Both the position numbers and the translations under genes were made by a program. 64,000 nucleotides of DNA, taken from assembly GCA_963827515.1 (NCBI GenBank), contig CAWHBF010000010.1:269084-333083 (forward strand). Direction: 5' to 3'. Positions 26,643-35,533 of this stretch are shown here, one piece after another. Below the pieces are notes generated by a model. The model had not been told where the DNA came from and made no database searches. It saw only the letters and a list, made by a program, of their open reading frames with translations. Position 1 is the first letter of the stretch. The number at the start of each line of letters is the position of its first letter. Source of the DNA: JABFSA01 sp963827515 (GTDB lineage Bacteria; Acidobacteriota; Vicinamibacteria; Vicinamibacterales; UBA2999).

Positions 26643-28232
26643 ATGGTCGCGTCACACTTGCCTACGGGGATCAGTCTCGGTCGGCGCCGAGCCATCACGG
26701 CTGGCCTCCTGCTCGGGATGAGCCTCGGCGCGCTCGAAGCGACAGTCGTCGGCACGGCCATGCCGACCGTCATTGCGACATTCGGCGGACTGGCGCACTA
26801 CAGTTGGGTGTTTTCGGCCTACCTGCTGACTTCGACCGCCTCGGTACCTATCTGGGGCCGGCTCTCCGATCTGTACGGCCGGCGGCGAATGTATCTCACC
26901 GGTATCGCCGTGTTCCTGGTCGGTTCCACCCTCTCGGGCGCTGCCACCTCGATGACGACGCTCATCGCCGCGCGCGCGTTCCAGGGCCTCGGCGCCGGAG
27001 CCATCATCCCGCTCAGCATGACGATCGTCGGGGAACTCTACACGCTCTCGGAGCGCGCGCGAACCCAGGCAACCTTCAGCGGCGTCTGGGGCGTCGCGTC
27101 CGTGGCGGGCCCACTCGTCGGCGGGTACATCACCGACGCCCTCTCCTGGCGCTGGGTTTTCTATCTCAATCTGCCTTTTGGTTTTCTGGCAGCCGCGGTC
27201 ATCATGCTGGCGCATCCGTCGGCACAGCGCACCCACAACGTCCGCGTCGACTGGCTGGGCGCGGCGCTCCTGTTCGCGGGCATCACCGCGCTTCTCATCG
27301 CCCTTGGCGTGAACACGGGAGCGTCTGGATGGGTCTTCGCTGCCTCGGTGGTCCTGCTGGCCGCGTTCGTGGTCGTCCAGCAGCGTGTCGCTGATCCGAT
27401 CTTGCCGCTCGACCTGCTGAAGAGCCCGCTGATCGCTCGGGCGTTCGTCGTGGTCTTCCTGGTTGGAATGGCGCTCTTCGGTGCCATCGCCTTCATCCCG
27501 CTCTTCGTGCAGGGAGTCATGGGAGCGACGGCTACCGAGGCCGGTCAGGTGCTCACGCCGCTGTTCCTTGGCTGGGTCGTCATGTCAATCGCCGCGGCCC
27601 GGCTGACAGTCAAGCTTGGATACCGGCGTCTCGCCGCGACCGGGAGCCTGCTGATGACGCTGGGATTCATCGGGTTGACGCTGGTTGGCGCGGATTCGCC
27701 GCGCAGCTCCGTTCTCTTCTCGGGCCTGCTCATCGGCGCTGGGATGGGACTCTCGATGCTCTCGTTGCTGCTGGCCGTTCAGCACGGCGTCGATCGGGCG
27801 CATCTCGGGATCGCGACTTCCCTGAGCCAGTTTTCCCGGAGTGTCGGTGCAGCCGTCGGCGTCGCGAGCATGGGCGCGCTGATGGCCCGGCAACTGACCG
27901 GGGTCTCGATTCCGGGAGGTGCAGAGGCCGTCGCGGCCAGCGGGGCCATGCTCACAGGGGCCGCACGGCTCCAGTTCGCCGACGCGCTGCACTACGTGTT
28001 CGTGGCCGGCACGGCGATGGCTGGCTTGTCGTTCGCCGCGACGTTCTTCCTCCCGCCGGTGGATTTCTCACCCAGGATTGGCGAGAGCAGCGGGCGAGTA
28101 GAGACTGGAGCCGTCGTTCACGCTTCTCGGCTTCTGCTTCTCGGTTCGTGTTCACGTTCGGTTCGAAGTGCGAAGTTCAGAGTGCAGAGTTCTGAGCTTG
28201 GGCAATCCGAACCCACGAACCCCGAACCTTGA
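26643..28232 (+). CDS. DHA2-type MFS multidrug exporter
   Basis: 529 residues, with about 14 transmembrane helices, as in the EmrB/QacA drug:H+ antiporters of the inner membrane. Motif A is present (GRLSDLYGRRRMYLTGI), as is the motif C region (GVWGVASVAGPLVGGYITDALSWRWVFYLNLPFG). The ATG at 26643 follows AGGGG. The last ~40 residues (from about VHASRLLLLGSCSRSV) are encoded by the long palindromic repeat at 28113-28289, so the natural end was probably shorter. The drug or solute is unknown. Confidence 0.92.
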   Translation: MVASHLPTGISLGRRRAITAGLLLGMSLGALEATVVGTAMPTVIATFGGLAHYSWVFSAYLLTSTASVPIWGRLSDLYGRRRMYLTGIAVFLVGSTLSGAATSMTTLIAARAFQGLGAGAIIPLSMTIVGELYTLSERARTQATFSGVWGVASVAGPLVGGYITDALSWRWVFYLNLPFGFLAAAVIMLAHPSAQRTHNVRVDWLGAALLFAGITALLIALGVNTGASGWVFAASVVLLAAFVVVQQRVADPILPLDLLKSPLIARAFVVVFLVGMALFGAIAFIPLFVQGVMGATATEAGQVLTPLFLGWVVMSIAAARLTVKLGYRRLAATGSLLMTLGFIGLTLVGADSPRSSVLFSGLLIGAGMGLSMLSLLLAVQHGVDRAHLGIATSLSQFSRSVGAAVGVASMGALMARQLTGVSIPGGAEAVAASGAMLTGAARLQFADALHYVFVAGTAMAGLSFAATFFLPPVDFSPRIGESSGRVETGAVVHASRLLLLGSCSRSVRSAKFRVQSSELGQSEPTNPEP

Positions 28233-28289
28233 ACACCGAACCGAACCTGAACACGAACTGAGAAGGAAGAAGCCAGAAGCGTGAACGAC
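28113..28289. repeat. Long imperfect palindrome, first copy (177 bp)
   Basis: Starts GTCGTTCACGCTTCT and ends with the exact reverse complement AGAAGCGTGAACGAC. Inside, GGTTCGTGTTCACGTTCGG on the left mirrors CCGAACCTGAACACGAACT on the right. It sits between convergent genes and encodes the end of the MFS protein. The second copy is at 32718-32898. Confidence 0.9.
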
Positions 28290-28337
28290 TGGTTCAGTGT
28301 TCAGGTTCGACGATTCAACGTTCAGGCGACTGGTTCG

Positions 28338-28826
28338 TCAGAAGATCAGTCTCGGCGCCAGCGTGTCGATTGTCGCGGCGTCGAGCCCGGGCGCCTGCTT
28401 CAGGTCGGCTATCGCCTTGAAACCTCCCTGCTTCTCGCGGTAGGCGACGACCCCCTCGGCCACTTTCTCGCTCACCCGCAGCACCTGCGCCATCTCGGCC
28501 GCCGTTGACTTGTTCACGTCCAGGTGCGCCAGGTTGACGACGATATAGTCGGTCACCGCTTTCCAGTCCTCGTCCGAACCCTCTGCGCCGAAATCCTTCA
28601 TCGATAGGACGGTATCGACCCAGCTCGGCACCGTTCGCGGAGCGTCGGTGATGACGTCCGTTCCGTGACACGAGGTGCACATTTTCGTGAGGACAGCTTT
28701 GCCAGGCGCCTCCGGGAGCTTGTCGGCGGTCGCCTGAGGAGCCGGAGCCGAGGCGAGCGCAAGCAGTGACGTGGTGACGCTCGCAGCCGCAAAAAGCTGC
28801 ACTGAGATGAAACACCGTAGCTTCAT
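28338..28826 (-). CDS. c-type cytochrome with ComEA-like helix-hairpin-helix domain
   Basis: 162 residues. A signal peptide (about 1-30) is followed by one haem site C50-TS-C53-H54 in KMCTSCHGTDVITDAPRTV, a short cytochrome c domain with YIVVNLAHLDVN, and from about 105 a helix-hairpin-helix pair (ALRVSEKVAEGVVAYREKQGGFKAIADLKQAPGLDAATIDTLAPRLIF reads like ComEA; quoted in parts, AEGVVAYREKQGGF and LKQAPGLDAATIDTL). The protein is exported, and HhH motifs normally bind DNA. It is divergent from the peroxidase gene and shares a short promoter region with it. Confidence 0.85.
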   Translation of the reverse strand: MKLRCFISVQLFAAASVTTSLLALASAPAPQATADKLPEAPGKAVLTKMCTSCHGTDVITDAPRTVPSWVDTVLSMKDFGAEGSDEDWKAVTDYIVVNLAHLDVNKSTAAEMAQVLRVSEKVAEGVVAYREKQGGFKAIADLKQAPGLDAATIDTLAPRLIF

Positions 28827-28921
28827 TGCACGTAATCATAGTCGGCCGTAGACTGCGCTGTCAGCGGCTGACGTCGAGCACGGGCGCATACCCTGCGCCC
28901 CTCAACACAGGTGAGACAACC

Positions 28922-30088
28922 GTGAAACGAGGCGTGACCGTTTGGCTGTTTGTCGGAACCGCACTCGGCGGCACGATCTGGTACACGGACGTCGGCCAGG
29001 GCCAGACACTTGGCTCCGCGCTTCCCACGGCCGTCAGCGCGCCACCGGGCAATCCGTCGACCCCGGCGCGCGTGGCGCTCGGCAGGCTTCTCTTCTGGGA
29101 TCCCATCCTGTCGGGCGAGAGGGACGTCGCGTGCGGCACCTGCCATCATCCGCGCTTCGGGTACGCGGAAGATCGAGATCTCTCCATCGGGGCCAGCGGG
29201 ATCGGCCTCGGCGACCGTCGTCGTTTTGCCGCAGGGAGCGCCATCCCGTTCGTCAAGCGAAACAGTCAGACGATTCTGAACGTCGCCTTCAACGGCATCG
29301 ACGAGACGGGCACGTACGTGCCTGCCACGGCGCCGATGTTCTGGGACGTGCGCGCACTCAGCCTTGAACAGCAGGCCCTCGAGCCGATCAAGGCCCTCGA
29401 AGAGATGCGAGGCGGCACATACCCGGAGGCGACGGCGGTTGACACCGTCGTAGCCAGACTGGCGGCGAACGCAGAGTACCGACGGCTCTTCGCGGAGGCC
29501 TTCGGGGGCGAACAGCCGGTCACCGCTGACAACCTCGGCAAGACACTCGCGGTGTTTCAGCGATCGCTCACCGCTGTGCAGTCCCGGTTCGACAGGTATA
29601 TGCGTGGGGAATCGGACGCGATGAGTGCGTCAGAGATCAGGGGGATGCGACGGTTCGAACGGATCGGCTGCGCCAATTGCCACAGCGGACCGATGTTCTC
29701 CGACTTCAAGCTCCACGTGCTTGGCGTGCCGGACAACCCCAAGCTGGCGGCGTCAGACGCCGGGAAGGAAAACTCGTACGCCTTTCGCACGGCGTCGCTG
29801 CGGAACCTGACGCTCACCGCGCCGTACATGCACAGCGGTGTCTTCGCGACTCTCGAGGACGTCCTCGAGTTCTACGACGACGTCGGCTCCCGACGCGGGC
29901 GCGCGCGCAATCGCAACCAGTACGTCGACCGGGAACAGCTCGACCCGCTGCTGCGGCGCCTCCGCGGAGTCGATGAGGACGACCCGGATCTGGTCGCCTT
30001 CCTCCGGGCGCTCAGCGACGAGACATTCGACCGAGTCATCCCCGCACGGGTGCCGAGCGGACTGCCCGTCGGTGGACGGATTCAATAG
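28922..30088 (+). CDS. Dihaem cytochrome c peroxidase/MauG family protein
   Basis: 388 residues from a GTG at 28922 with an AGGTGA ribosome-binding site. An N-terminal membrane/signal segment (VTVWLFVGTALGGTIW) is followed by two c-type haem domains: C71-GT-C74-H75 and C250-AN-C253-H254. Typical text includes ALGRLLFWDPILSGERDVACGTCHHP, TPAPYMHSG-like TAPYMHSGVFATLEDVLEFYD, and FLRAL at the end. These periplasmic enzymes reduce peroxide or oxidise a partner. The neighbouring divergent HhH cytochrome could donate electrons (inference). Confidence 0.9.
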   Translation: MKRGVTVWLFVGTALGGTIWYTDVGQGQTLGSALPTAVSAPPGNPSTPARVALGRLLFWDPILSGERDVACGTCHHPRFGYAEDRDLSIGASGIGLGDRRRFAAGSAIPFVKRNSQTILNVAFNGIDETGTYVPATAPMFWDVRALSLEQQALEPIKALEEMRGGTYPEATAVDTVVARLAANAEYRRLFAEAFGGEQPVTADNLGKTLAVFQRSLTAVQSRFDRYMRGESDAMSASEIRGMRRFERIGCANCHSGPMFSDFKLHVLGVPDNPKLAASDAGKENSYAFRTASLRNLTLTAPYMHSGVFATLEDVLEFYDDVGSRRGRARNRNQYVDREQLDPLLRRLRGVDEDDPDLVAFLRALSDETFDRVIPARVPSGLPVGGRIQ

Positions 30089-30091
30089 CCA

Positions 30092-30241
30092 CTAGAACGG
30101 TTTGCGTTTCGCCGTAGAGCGCACGCTTCAGCGTGCGCGTGTCCGCGGAGGCTAACCGCCTCCGTCAGGCTACGGCGGTCCGCCGAAGCTTTACGCGAAG
30201 GCGGAAGCCTCCGCTCTACGCCGAATCGAAAAGCGCTCTAG
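30092..30241. repeat. CTAG palindromic element with a ~50-bp nested insert
   Basis: Ends are CTAG and both arms match the type copy. The second hairpin (GGAGGCTAA...GCCTCCGC) is split by about 50 bases that are themselves palindromic (GGCTACGGCGGTCCGCCG and AAGCTTTACGCGAAGGCGG). The 144 bases from here to the next start codon hold no gene that I can see. Confidence 0.9.
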
Positions 30242-30385
30242 CCCCTCGACCTCGCACAGGCGCAAGGGAGGCGAAACCTCGCTGAAGAAAACGTCAGGGA
30301 AACCGCCTCGCCAGGCATCCGTGTCACAATACTGATCCAGTAGCGGCGCTCGGAACTGCGCTGACACCCGGACGGCCACTCCCAG

Positions 30386-32695
30386 ATGAGCTCAATACGT
30401 TTCATACGTTTGTTACTGGCTGTCTGTCTGCTCATCGCAGCATCCGTGGCCGATGCTTCTGCAGACCAGGCACCACCCGCCGCGTTCGCCTCGCCGGCCG
30501 TCGTGGAGTCACGGCTCGACCTGCCGTTTGCGATCGAGGGCCCCCCGCCGCCGGACCTCCCGGCCACGTCCGCGCGCGACGCCGAAGGGCGCACCACGGT
30601 CCGCGCGGTACGGCTGAGCGAGCCGCTTCGCCTGGACGGTCAACTCGACGAAGCGATCTACACAACGGTCACACCCATCTCGGACTTCCTCCAGACCGAA
30701 CCGACGGCCGCGGCGCCCGCGACCGAACGGACGGAAGTCTGGATCTCGTTCGACAGCGACAACATCTACGTGTCCGTTCGCGCTTCGGAGAGCCAGCCGG
30801 ACCGGATGATCGTCAACGAGATGCGTCGTGACAGCGCAAACCTCACCGAGAACGAGAATTTCGCGTTCGCCCTCGACACCTTTTACGATCGGCGCAATAG
30901 CGTCAACTTCATCTTCAATCCCATCGCCGGACGGATGGACGGACAGAACACCAACGAGGGAACCTGGAACGGGGACTGGAACCCGATCTGGGATCTGGCG
31001 GTGCGCCGCAACCCTGATGGCTGGACGGCAGAGGCCGCGGTGCCCTTCAAGTCGCTTCGATTTCAGGCCGGTGTGGCACAGATATGGGGCGTCCAGCTCC
31101 GTCGCGTGAATCGCTGGAAGAACGAAGTGTCATTCCTTACACAGGTCCCGGACGGGTCGGGCAACAACGGCCTCTCGCGCACGTCGATGTTCGCGACCCT
31201 CGTCGGCGTCGAGGCGCCGAGCGGTTCACGCATGTTCGATGTCAAGCCGTACGTGACGGCCGACGTCACGCGCACCGCGCCGTCACCCGGTGGCAGCGAC
31301 GTGTTCGGCCGAGACGTCGGCTTCGACGTGAAGTACGGCGTCACACGCGGCCTGACGGGCGACGTCACCTACAACACCGACTTCGCGCAGGTCGAGGCGG
31401 ACGAGCAGCAGGTCAACCTGACGCGCTTCAGTCTCTTCTTTCCTGAAAAGCGCGACTTCTTCCTCGAGAACCAGGGGATCTTCAACTTCGGCGGCGCCGG
31501 CAATTTCGGGGGAGACACGCCGACGCTGTTCTACAGCCGGCGGATCGGCCTCGACCAGGGACAGGTCATTCCCATCGAGGTTGGCGGACGCCTCACTGGA
31601 CGCGCCGGCGCGTACAGCATCGGGCTTCTCAATATTCAGACCGGCGACGTCGATATCGCGGGGATACCCTCCACCAATTTCAGTCTGGCGCGGGTAAGGC
31701 GCGACATCCTACGACGGAGTACGGTCGGCGTGATCGCCACACGCCGGTCGCCAATCAGCGCTGGTGCCGGCGCGGGCGAGACGTTCGGCGTGGACGGCAC
31801 GTTTGCGTTCTTCACGAATCTCTCGATGCAGACGTTCTGGGCGAAGACATCGACGCCGGGGCTCGAGGGGAATGACACCAGCTATCGCGCGCAGTTCAAC
31901 TACAACGGAGACCGTTACGGCCTGTCCGGACAACGACTCGCCGTGGGGCGGAACTTCAATGCGGAGATGGGCTACGTGCGCCGCCGTGACTATGCCAAGT
32001 ACCAGCTCAATGCGAGGTTCAGTCCGCGGCCGACACGGATTCGCGGTGTCCGCAAGTTCTACTACCAGGCGGGCGCGCAGTCGTTCAGAAACGATGACGG
32101 CCACCTCGAGTCAGAAGAGCTCAGTGGGGAGTTCAAAACCGAGTTCGAGAGCAGCGACGAAATCCAGCTGAGCTATCACTCGAACTTCGAACGCCTCTTC
32201 GTGCCATTCCACATCGCCCCCGGTGTGACCGTGCCGATAGGCGACTACGACAACACCACGCTCCGCGGAGAGGTGACGATTGGACAGCAGCGGACCGCCT
32301 CCGGCCTGCTGTTCTTCGAGCAGGGTGCCTTCTACAACGGAGACCGCAGGGTGTTCGGCTACAGCAGCGGCCGGGTCAAGATCAACTCGCACCTCGCGGT
32401 CGAACCTGGACTCTCGATCAACCGCGTCACACTGCCATATGGATCGTTCACCGCCAAGCTGATGACGTCGCGCGTCACGTACACGATTACCCCGCTGATG
32501 TTCGTCAGCAGCCTCGTGCAGTTCAACTCCAGCAACAACTCCGTTTCGACCAACGCGCGGTTACGTTGGGAGTACCGCCCGGGAAGTGAATTGTTCGTGG
32601 TCTACAACGAGGGACGAGATACCCAGACGCGCGGGATCCCCGACCTGCACAACCGGTCCCTCATCGTGAAGGTGAACCGGCTCCTGCGTTTCTGA
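30386..32695 (+). CDS. DUF5916 outer-membrane protein with CBM9-like N-terminal domain
   Basis: 769 residues. A signal peptide (LLLAVCLLIAASVADASA) is followed by a carbohydrate-binding family 9-like domain at about 70-230 (LRLDGQLDEAIYTTVTPISDFLQTEP, VWISFDSDNIYVSVRASES, FIFNPIAGRMDGQNTNEG). A DUF5916 region follows (EKRDFFLENQGIFNFGG, FYSRRIGL), then many barrel strands ending LIVKVNRLLRF. The family is common in Bacteroidetes and acidobacteria and is thought to sit in the outer membrane; its function is unknown. The ATG is at 30386. Confidence 0.88.
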   Translation: MSSIRFIRLLLAVCLLIAASVADASADQAPPAAFASPAVVESRLDLPFAIEGPPPPDLPATSARDAEGRTTVRAVRLSEPLRLDGQLDEAIYTTVTPISDFLQTEPTAAAPATERTEVWISFDSDNIYVSVRASESQPDRMIVNEMRRDSANLTENENFAFALDTFYDRRNSVNFIFNPIAGRMDGQNTNEGTWNGDWNPIWDLAVRRNPDGWTAEAAVPFKSLRFQAGVAQIWGVQLRRVNRWKNEVSFLTQVPDGSGNNGLSRTSMFATLVGVEAPSGSRMFDVKPYVTADVTRTAPSPGGSDVFGRDVGFDVKYGVTRGLTGDVTYNTDFAQVEADEQQVNLTRFSLFFPEKRDFFLENQGIFNFGGAGNFGGDTPTLFYSRRIGLDQGQVIPIEVGGRLTGRAGAYSIGLLNIQTGDVDIAGIPSTNFSLARVRRDILRRSTVGVIATRRSPISAGAGAGETFGVDGTFAFFTNLSMQTFWAKTSTPGLEGNDTSYRAQFNYNGDRYGLSGQRLAVGRNFNAEMGYVRRRDYAKYQLNARFSPRPTRIRGVRKFYYQAGAQSFRNDDGHLESEELSGEFKTEFESSDEIQLSYHSNFERLFVPFHIAPGVTVPIGDYDNTTLRGEVTIGQQRTASGLLFFEQGAFYNGDRRVFGYSSGRVKINSHLAVEPGLSINRVTLPYGSFTAKLMTSRVTYTITPLMFVSSLVQFNSSNNSVSTNARLRWEYRPGSELFVVYNEGRDTQTRGIPDLHNRSLIVKVNRLLRF

Positions 32696-32717
32696 AGCGT
32701 CACGGACCCAGAAGCCG

Positions 32718-32898
32718 GTCGTTCACGCTTCTGGCTTCTCGGTGCTCGGTTCGTGTTCAGGTTCGGTTCGGGGTTCAGGTTCACGGTTCAGATTCGGTGT
32801 TCGAAGAGTGCGCACACCGAACTCAGAACCTCGAACTCAGCAGCTCTGAACCGAACGTGAACACGAACCGAGCACGAGAAGCTGAGAAGTGTGAACGA
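32718..32898. repeat. Long imperfect palindrome, second copy (181 bp)
   Basis: Starts GTCGTTCACGCTTCT like the first copy and ends AGAAGTGTGAACGA. The arms GGTTCGTGTTCAGGTTCGG and GAACCGAACGTGAACACG mirror each other. It lies between convergent genes (DUF5916 and a cytochrome), the same setting as the first copy. Confidence 0.9.
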
Positions 32899-32920
32899 TA
32901 GAGTCCCGGAAGGAGCCGAG

Positions 32921-33490
32921 CTACTGGCAGCGGGCGGCTACGCCTCCCGGCACCTCGCGGTACTTCTCGTGGCAGTTCGAGCAGGCAACCGACATCACAT
33001 CGGCAGCTTCGAGGACGGCATCCTGGCTTTTCGCCTGGCCCGCCTTGTACGCCGCCATACCGGCCGCGCGCAACTCCTCGACCCACTTCTGCCAGTCTGC
33101 GTTCTGGCTGGGCGCCGGCTTGCCGTTCAGGCATACCCGCCCGGGAATGCTGAGCAGATTTGCGGCCTCCGCCAGGGCGATGCCCGCGTTCCCCACCGCC
33201 TCCCATCCCCCATAGCTGCTGCTGAGCGGATTCGGCGACGTCGACGGGTCGCCTTCGGGCTTGACGGTCGCTGGGTCGGTGGACTGTGCCGTGAAGATGA
33301 CGTTGGAAGCGGGAAACAGAATTCCGCGCATCACCTGCGCGAGGTTGCCGTGGACGCGCGGCGCGCTCGCTGCCGGCGCAGCGGCGCCTCCTTCTGGTGC
33401 CGGTGCCAGTGCAGGCCGGCACGCAGCGCCCGCCAACGCGGCGGTCCACACACAAAGGCCCACGGTACACATCAGGTTGCGGACTCGCAT
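32921..33490 (-). CDS. Exported monohaem cytochrome c
   Basis: 189 residues from the ATG at 33490 behind a strong GGAGGTG ribosome-binding site. The signal peptide ends around ALAGAACRPALAP, possibly a lipoprotein site at C30. One haem-binding motif CSNCH sits close to the C-terminus (C170, C173, H174), as in cytochrome c'-like or cytochrome c family 556 four-helix proteins; WVEELRAAGMAAYKAGQAKSQDAVLEAADVMSVACSNCHEKY fits the last helix (quoted in part: EAADVMSVACSNCHEKY). Probably a periplasmic electron carrier. Confidence 0.82.
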   Translation of the reverse strand: MRVRNLMCTVGLCVWTAALAGAACRPALAPAPEGGAAAPAASAPRVHGNLAQVMRGILFPASNVIFTAQSTDPATVKPEGDPSTSPNPLSSSYGGWEAVGNAGIALAEAANLLSIPGRVCLNGKPAPSQNADWQKWVEELRAAGMAAYKAGQAKSQDAVLEAADVMSVACSNCHEKYREVPGGVAARCQ

Positions 33491-33701
33491 CTTGGGCACC
33501 TCCACTGGGATCCCGCCGCGCAAACCCCCATCCCATCACACGGGCGTACGCGATGGGGACGCCGGTCTGCGCAGTGGGGTGTGAGCGACATGCTATCCGG
33601 CAGCCGATGCTCCCCGCAAGTGACGAGTTCCTGAAATTTGTGTCAGAGATGAGGGCGCGGCCGCGATGGCGGGATAAGATTCTGTTTCGAGAGGAGACGC
33701 A

Positions 33702-34397
33702 ATGGACGCACGAGCACGAGTCATCGGGCTACTCATCGCGTGCATCCTCGTGGCCTCGCTGTGGCCAGCCACCGCCGCCGCGCACGGGGTGTCCGCACGC
33801 GACGCCGACTTCGTTCAGTCCATCGACGGGGTCGCAATCGCACCGTTTCTCTACCTCGGCGCCAAACACATGGTGACCGGCTACGACCATCTGCTCTTCC
33901 TGGTCGGCGTCATCTTCTTCCTGTACCGGCTGAAGGACGTGCTGCTGTACGTCAGTTTGTTCACGCTCGGCCACAGTCTCACCCTGCTGGGCGGCGTCCT
34001 TGGCGACGTCCGTGCGAACGCCCACATCATCGACGCGATCATCGGTCTGTCGGTGGTCTACAAGGCGTTCGAGAACATGGGTGGTTTCGAGCGTCTTGGC
34101 TTTCGACCGAATACTCGCGCGGCGGTGACAGTGTTCGGCCTGTTCCACGGGTTCGGCCTCGCCACGAAACTCCAGGAGTTCGCGCTCCCTCAGAACGGCC
34201 TCGTCACCAACATCGTCAGCTTCAACATCGGCGTCGAGCTCGGACAACTGCTCGCCCTCACGGCGATTCTCATCGGCCTGACCTACTGGCGCACCAAGCG
34301 CGGCTTTCTGTCGCACGCGTTCGCGACCAACACGGCGCTGATGGCGGGCGGATTCATCCTCATGGGCTATCAACTCACGGGCTATTTCATCGAATGA
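33702..34397 (+). CDS. HupE/UreJ-family membrane protein
   Basis: 231 residues: a signal-like N-terminus (LLIACILVASLWPATAAAHG), then about six helices. Motifs: GYDHLLFLVGVIFFLYRLKDVLLYVSLFTLGHSLTLLGG and FGLFHGFGLATKLQEF, with the conserved HD and GHS His residues that may bind Ni or Co. Family members transport or bind nickel/cobalt; some members sit in metal-efflux clusters. The GGAGACG ribosome-binding site precedes the ATG. It overlaps the next gene by four bases. Confidence 0.9.
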   Translation: MDARARVIGLLIACILVASLWPATAAAHGVSARDADFVQSIDGVAIAPFLYLGAKHMVTGYDHLLFLVGVIFFLYRLKDVLLYVSLFTLGHSLTLLGGVLGDVRANAHIIDAIIGLSVVYKAFENMGGFERLGFRPNTRAAVTVFGLFHGFGLATKLQEFALPQNGLVTNIVSFNIGVELGQLLALTAILIGLTYWRTKRGFLSHAFATNTALMAGGFILMGYQLTGYFIE

Positions 34398-35038
34398 GCG
34401 AACCCAACGAACCCTCAACCCTCGCGGCGCAAGGAGTCGCGCCGTCCTCGCGCGCGCTCGCAAAGGCTGCGATCGTCGCGCTCATCGTTGCAGCCGTGAT
34501 CCTGGTCACCATCGTGCTGCCCGCGGAGTACGGCATCGATCCACTTGGCACCGGGGCGAGCACCGGTCTCATTGGCCTGTCACAAACACAGGCTCCGCCG
34601 ATCGTCGCGTCCACGTCCGGACCGGTCCGACCGCAGCCGGCGGATTTCAAGGTCGACACGCGACAGTTCGGTCTGCTGCCGTTCGGCGGGTTCGTGGAAT
34701 ACAAGTACCCGCTCGAGCCCGGCGCGACGATCCTGTACAAATGGACGGCGACCGGCGATGTCAATTTCGACTTTCACACCGAGCCGGCAGGCAAACCGCC
34801 TGAAGCATCGGACAGTTTCGAACGGGGCACCGCCCGCGAAGGTCGCGGGTCTTACACCGCGCCGTATGCCGGGATCCACGGTTGGTTCTGGGAGAACGCC
34901 GGGGACACATCGGTGGTCATCACGGTGACCACGGTGGGCTTCTACAGCGCTTCGAAAGAGTTCAAGGACGACGGCACGACCAGGGACCACACCGTAGAGG
35001 ACTTCGTCCCACCCGTCACCGAAGCCGACGCCCCCTGA
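34394..35038 (+). CDS. Single-helix transmembrane anchor protein of HupE/RND metal clusters
   Basis: 214 residues. One N-terminal helix (about 26-43, AAIVALIVAAVILVTIVLPAEYGIDP) precedes a periplasmic domain with FGGFVEYKYPLEPGATILYKWTATGDVNFDFHTEP and GIHGWFWENAGDTSVVITVTTVGFY, a beta-sandwich that resembles domains seen in proteins annotated as transmembrane anchor. It is translationally coupled to the HupE gene (ATGA). The RND-pump genes lie convergently next door. The molecular role is unknown. Confidence 0.75.
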   Translation: MSEPNEPSTLAAQGVAPSSRALAKAAIVALIVAAVILVTIVLPAEYGIDPLGTGASTGLIGLSQTQAPPIVASTSGPVRPQPADFKVDTRQFGLLPFGGFVEYKYPLEPGATILYKWTATGDVNFDFHTEPAGKPPEASDSFERGTAREGRGSYTAPYAGIHGWFWENAGDTSVVITVTTVGFYSASKEFKDDGTTRDHTVEDFVPPVTEADAP

Positions 35039-35071
35039 AATCCGACCACTCCGGCTGCGGGTTGGCGGGAT

Positions 35072-35533
35072 CTACTCCTTGGCGACGATGCTCGTCTGTC
35101 GCGTCGCGACGTCCTTGCCGCCCTCTGCAACACGAATCGAGACGCTCCAGGTTCCGCCCATGGACAGCTGACCGGTGCCCCGATACCGGCCTCCACCCTC
35201 GTGCTGAAGCGCGGCATCGCTGCGCATCGCCGGCATGTTCATCGAGGGCATCGCGGGCATCGAGAACACGGCGGTCACAGTGCCAGCAGCCACCGGAGAG
35301 CCATCGGACCGAGTGACCGTCACCTGAATCGCGTTGTCCCCCTTCTCGGGTGGATTCGGTTCGGTGCCGAACGTCACCACCAGGCCATCGGAGACCTCTC
35401 CTGCCGGAATCACCGTCCCCGTAGTCGCGTCACCGGCCGGGGGCGCCCCAGATCCGCCGCACCCCACCAACCAGATCGCCGCGGCGAACACAATGCCGGC
35501 GGACGTAGCCGGTCGTCGATCTCCTGATGTCAC
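35072..35533 (-). CDS. YtkA/FixH-like lipoprotein
   Basis: 153 residues from a GTG at 35533 that overlaps the RND-pump TGA (GTGA). The lipobox WLVGC-GGSG suggests an exported lipoprotein. The mature part is one YtkA-like beta-sandwich (DGLVVTFGTEPNPPEKGDNAIQVTVTRSDG, VFSMPAMPSMNMPAMRSDAALQHEGGGRYRG) with the Met-rich MPSMNMPAM segment typical of this family, which is often found beside CusBA-type pumps. The Met cluster could bind Cu(I) (inference). Confidence 0.85.
   Translation of the reverse strand: MTSGDRRPATSAGIVFAAAIWLVGCGGSGAPPAGDATTGTVIPAGEVSDGLVVTFGTEPNPPEKGDNAIQVTVTRSDGSPVAAGTVTAVFSMPAMPSMNMPAMRSDAALQHEGGGRYRGTGQLSMGGTWSVSIRVAEGGKDVATRQTSIVAKE

Noticed and set aside
32823..33539. 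Alternative minus-strand frame of 238 codons over the small cytochrome
   Set aside because: Product is Arg/Gly-rich and has no haem site or signal peptide; the frame 32921-33490 has both plus a strong ribosome-binding site.
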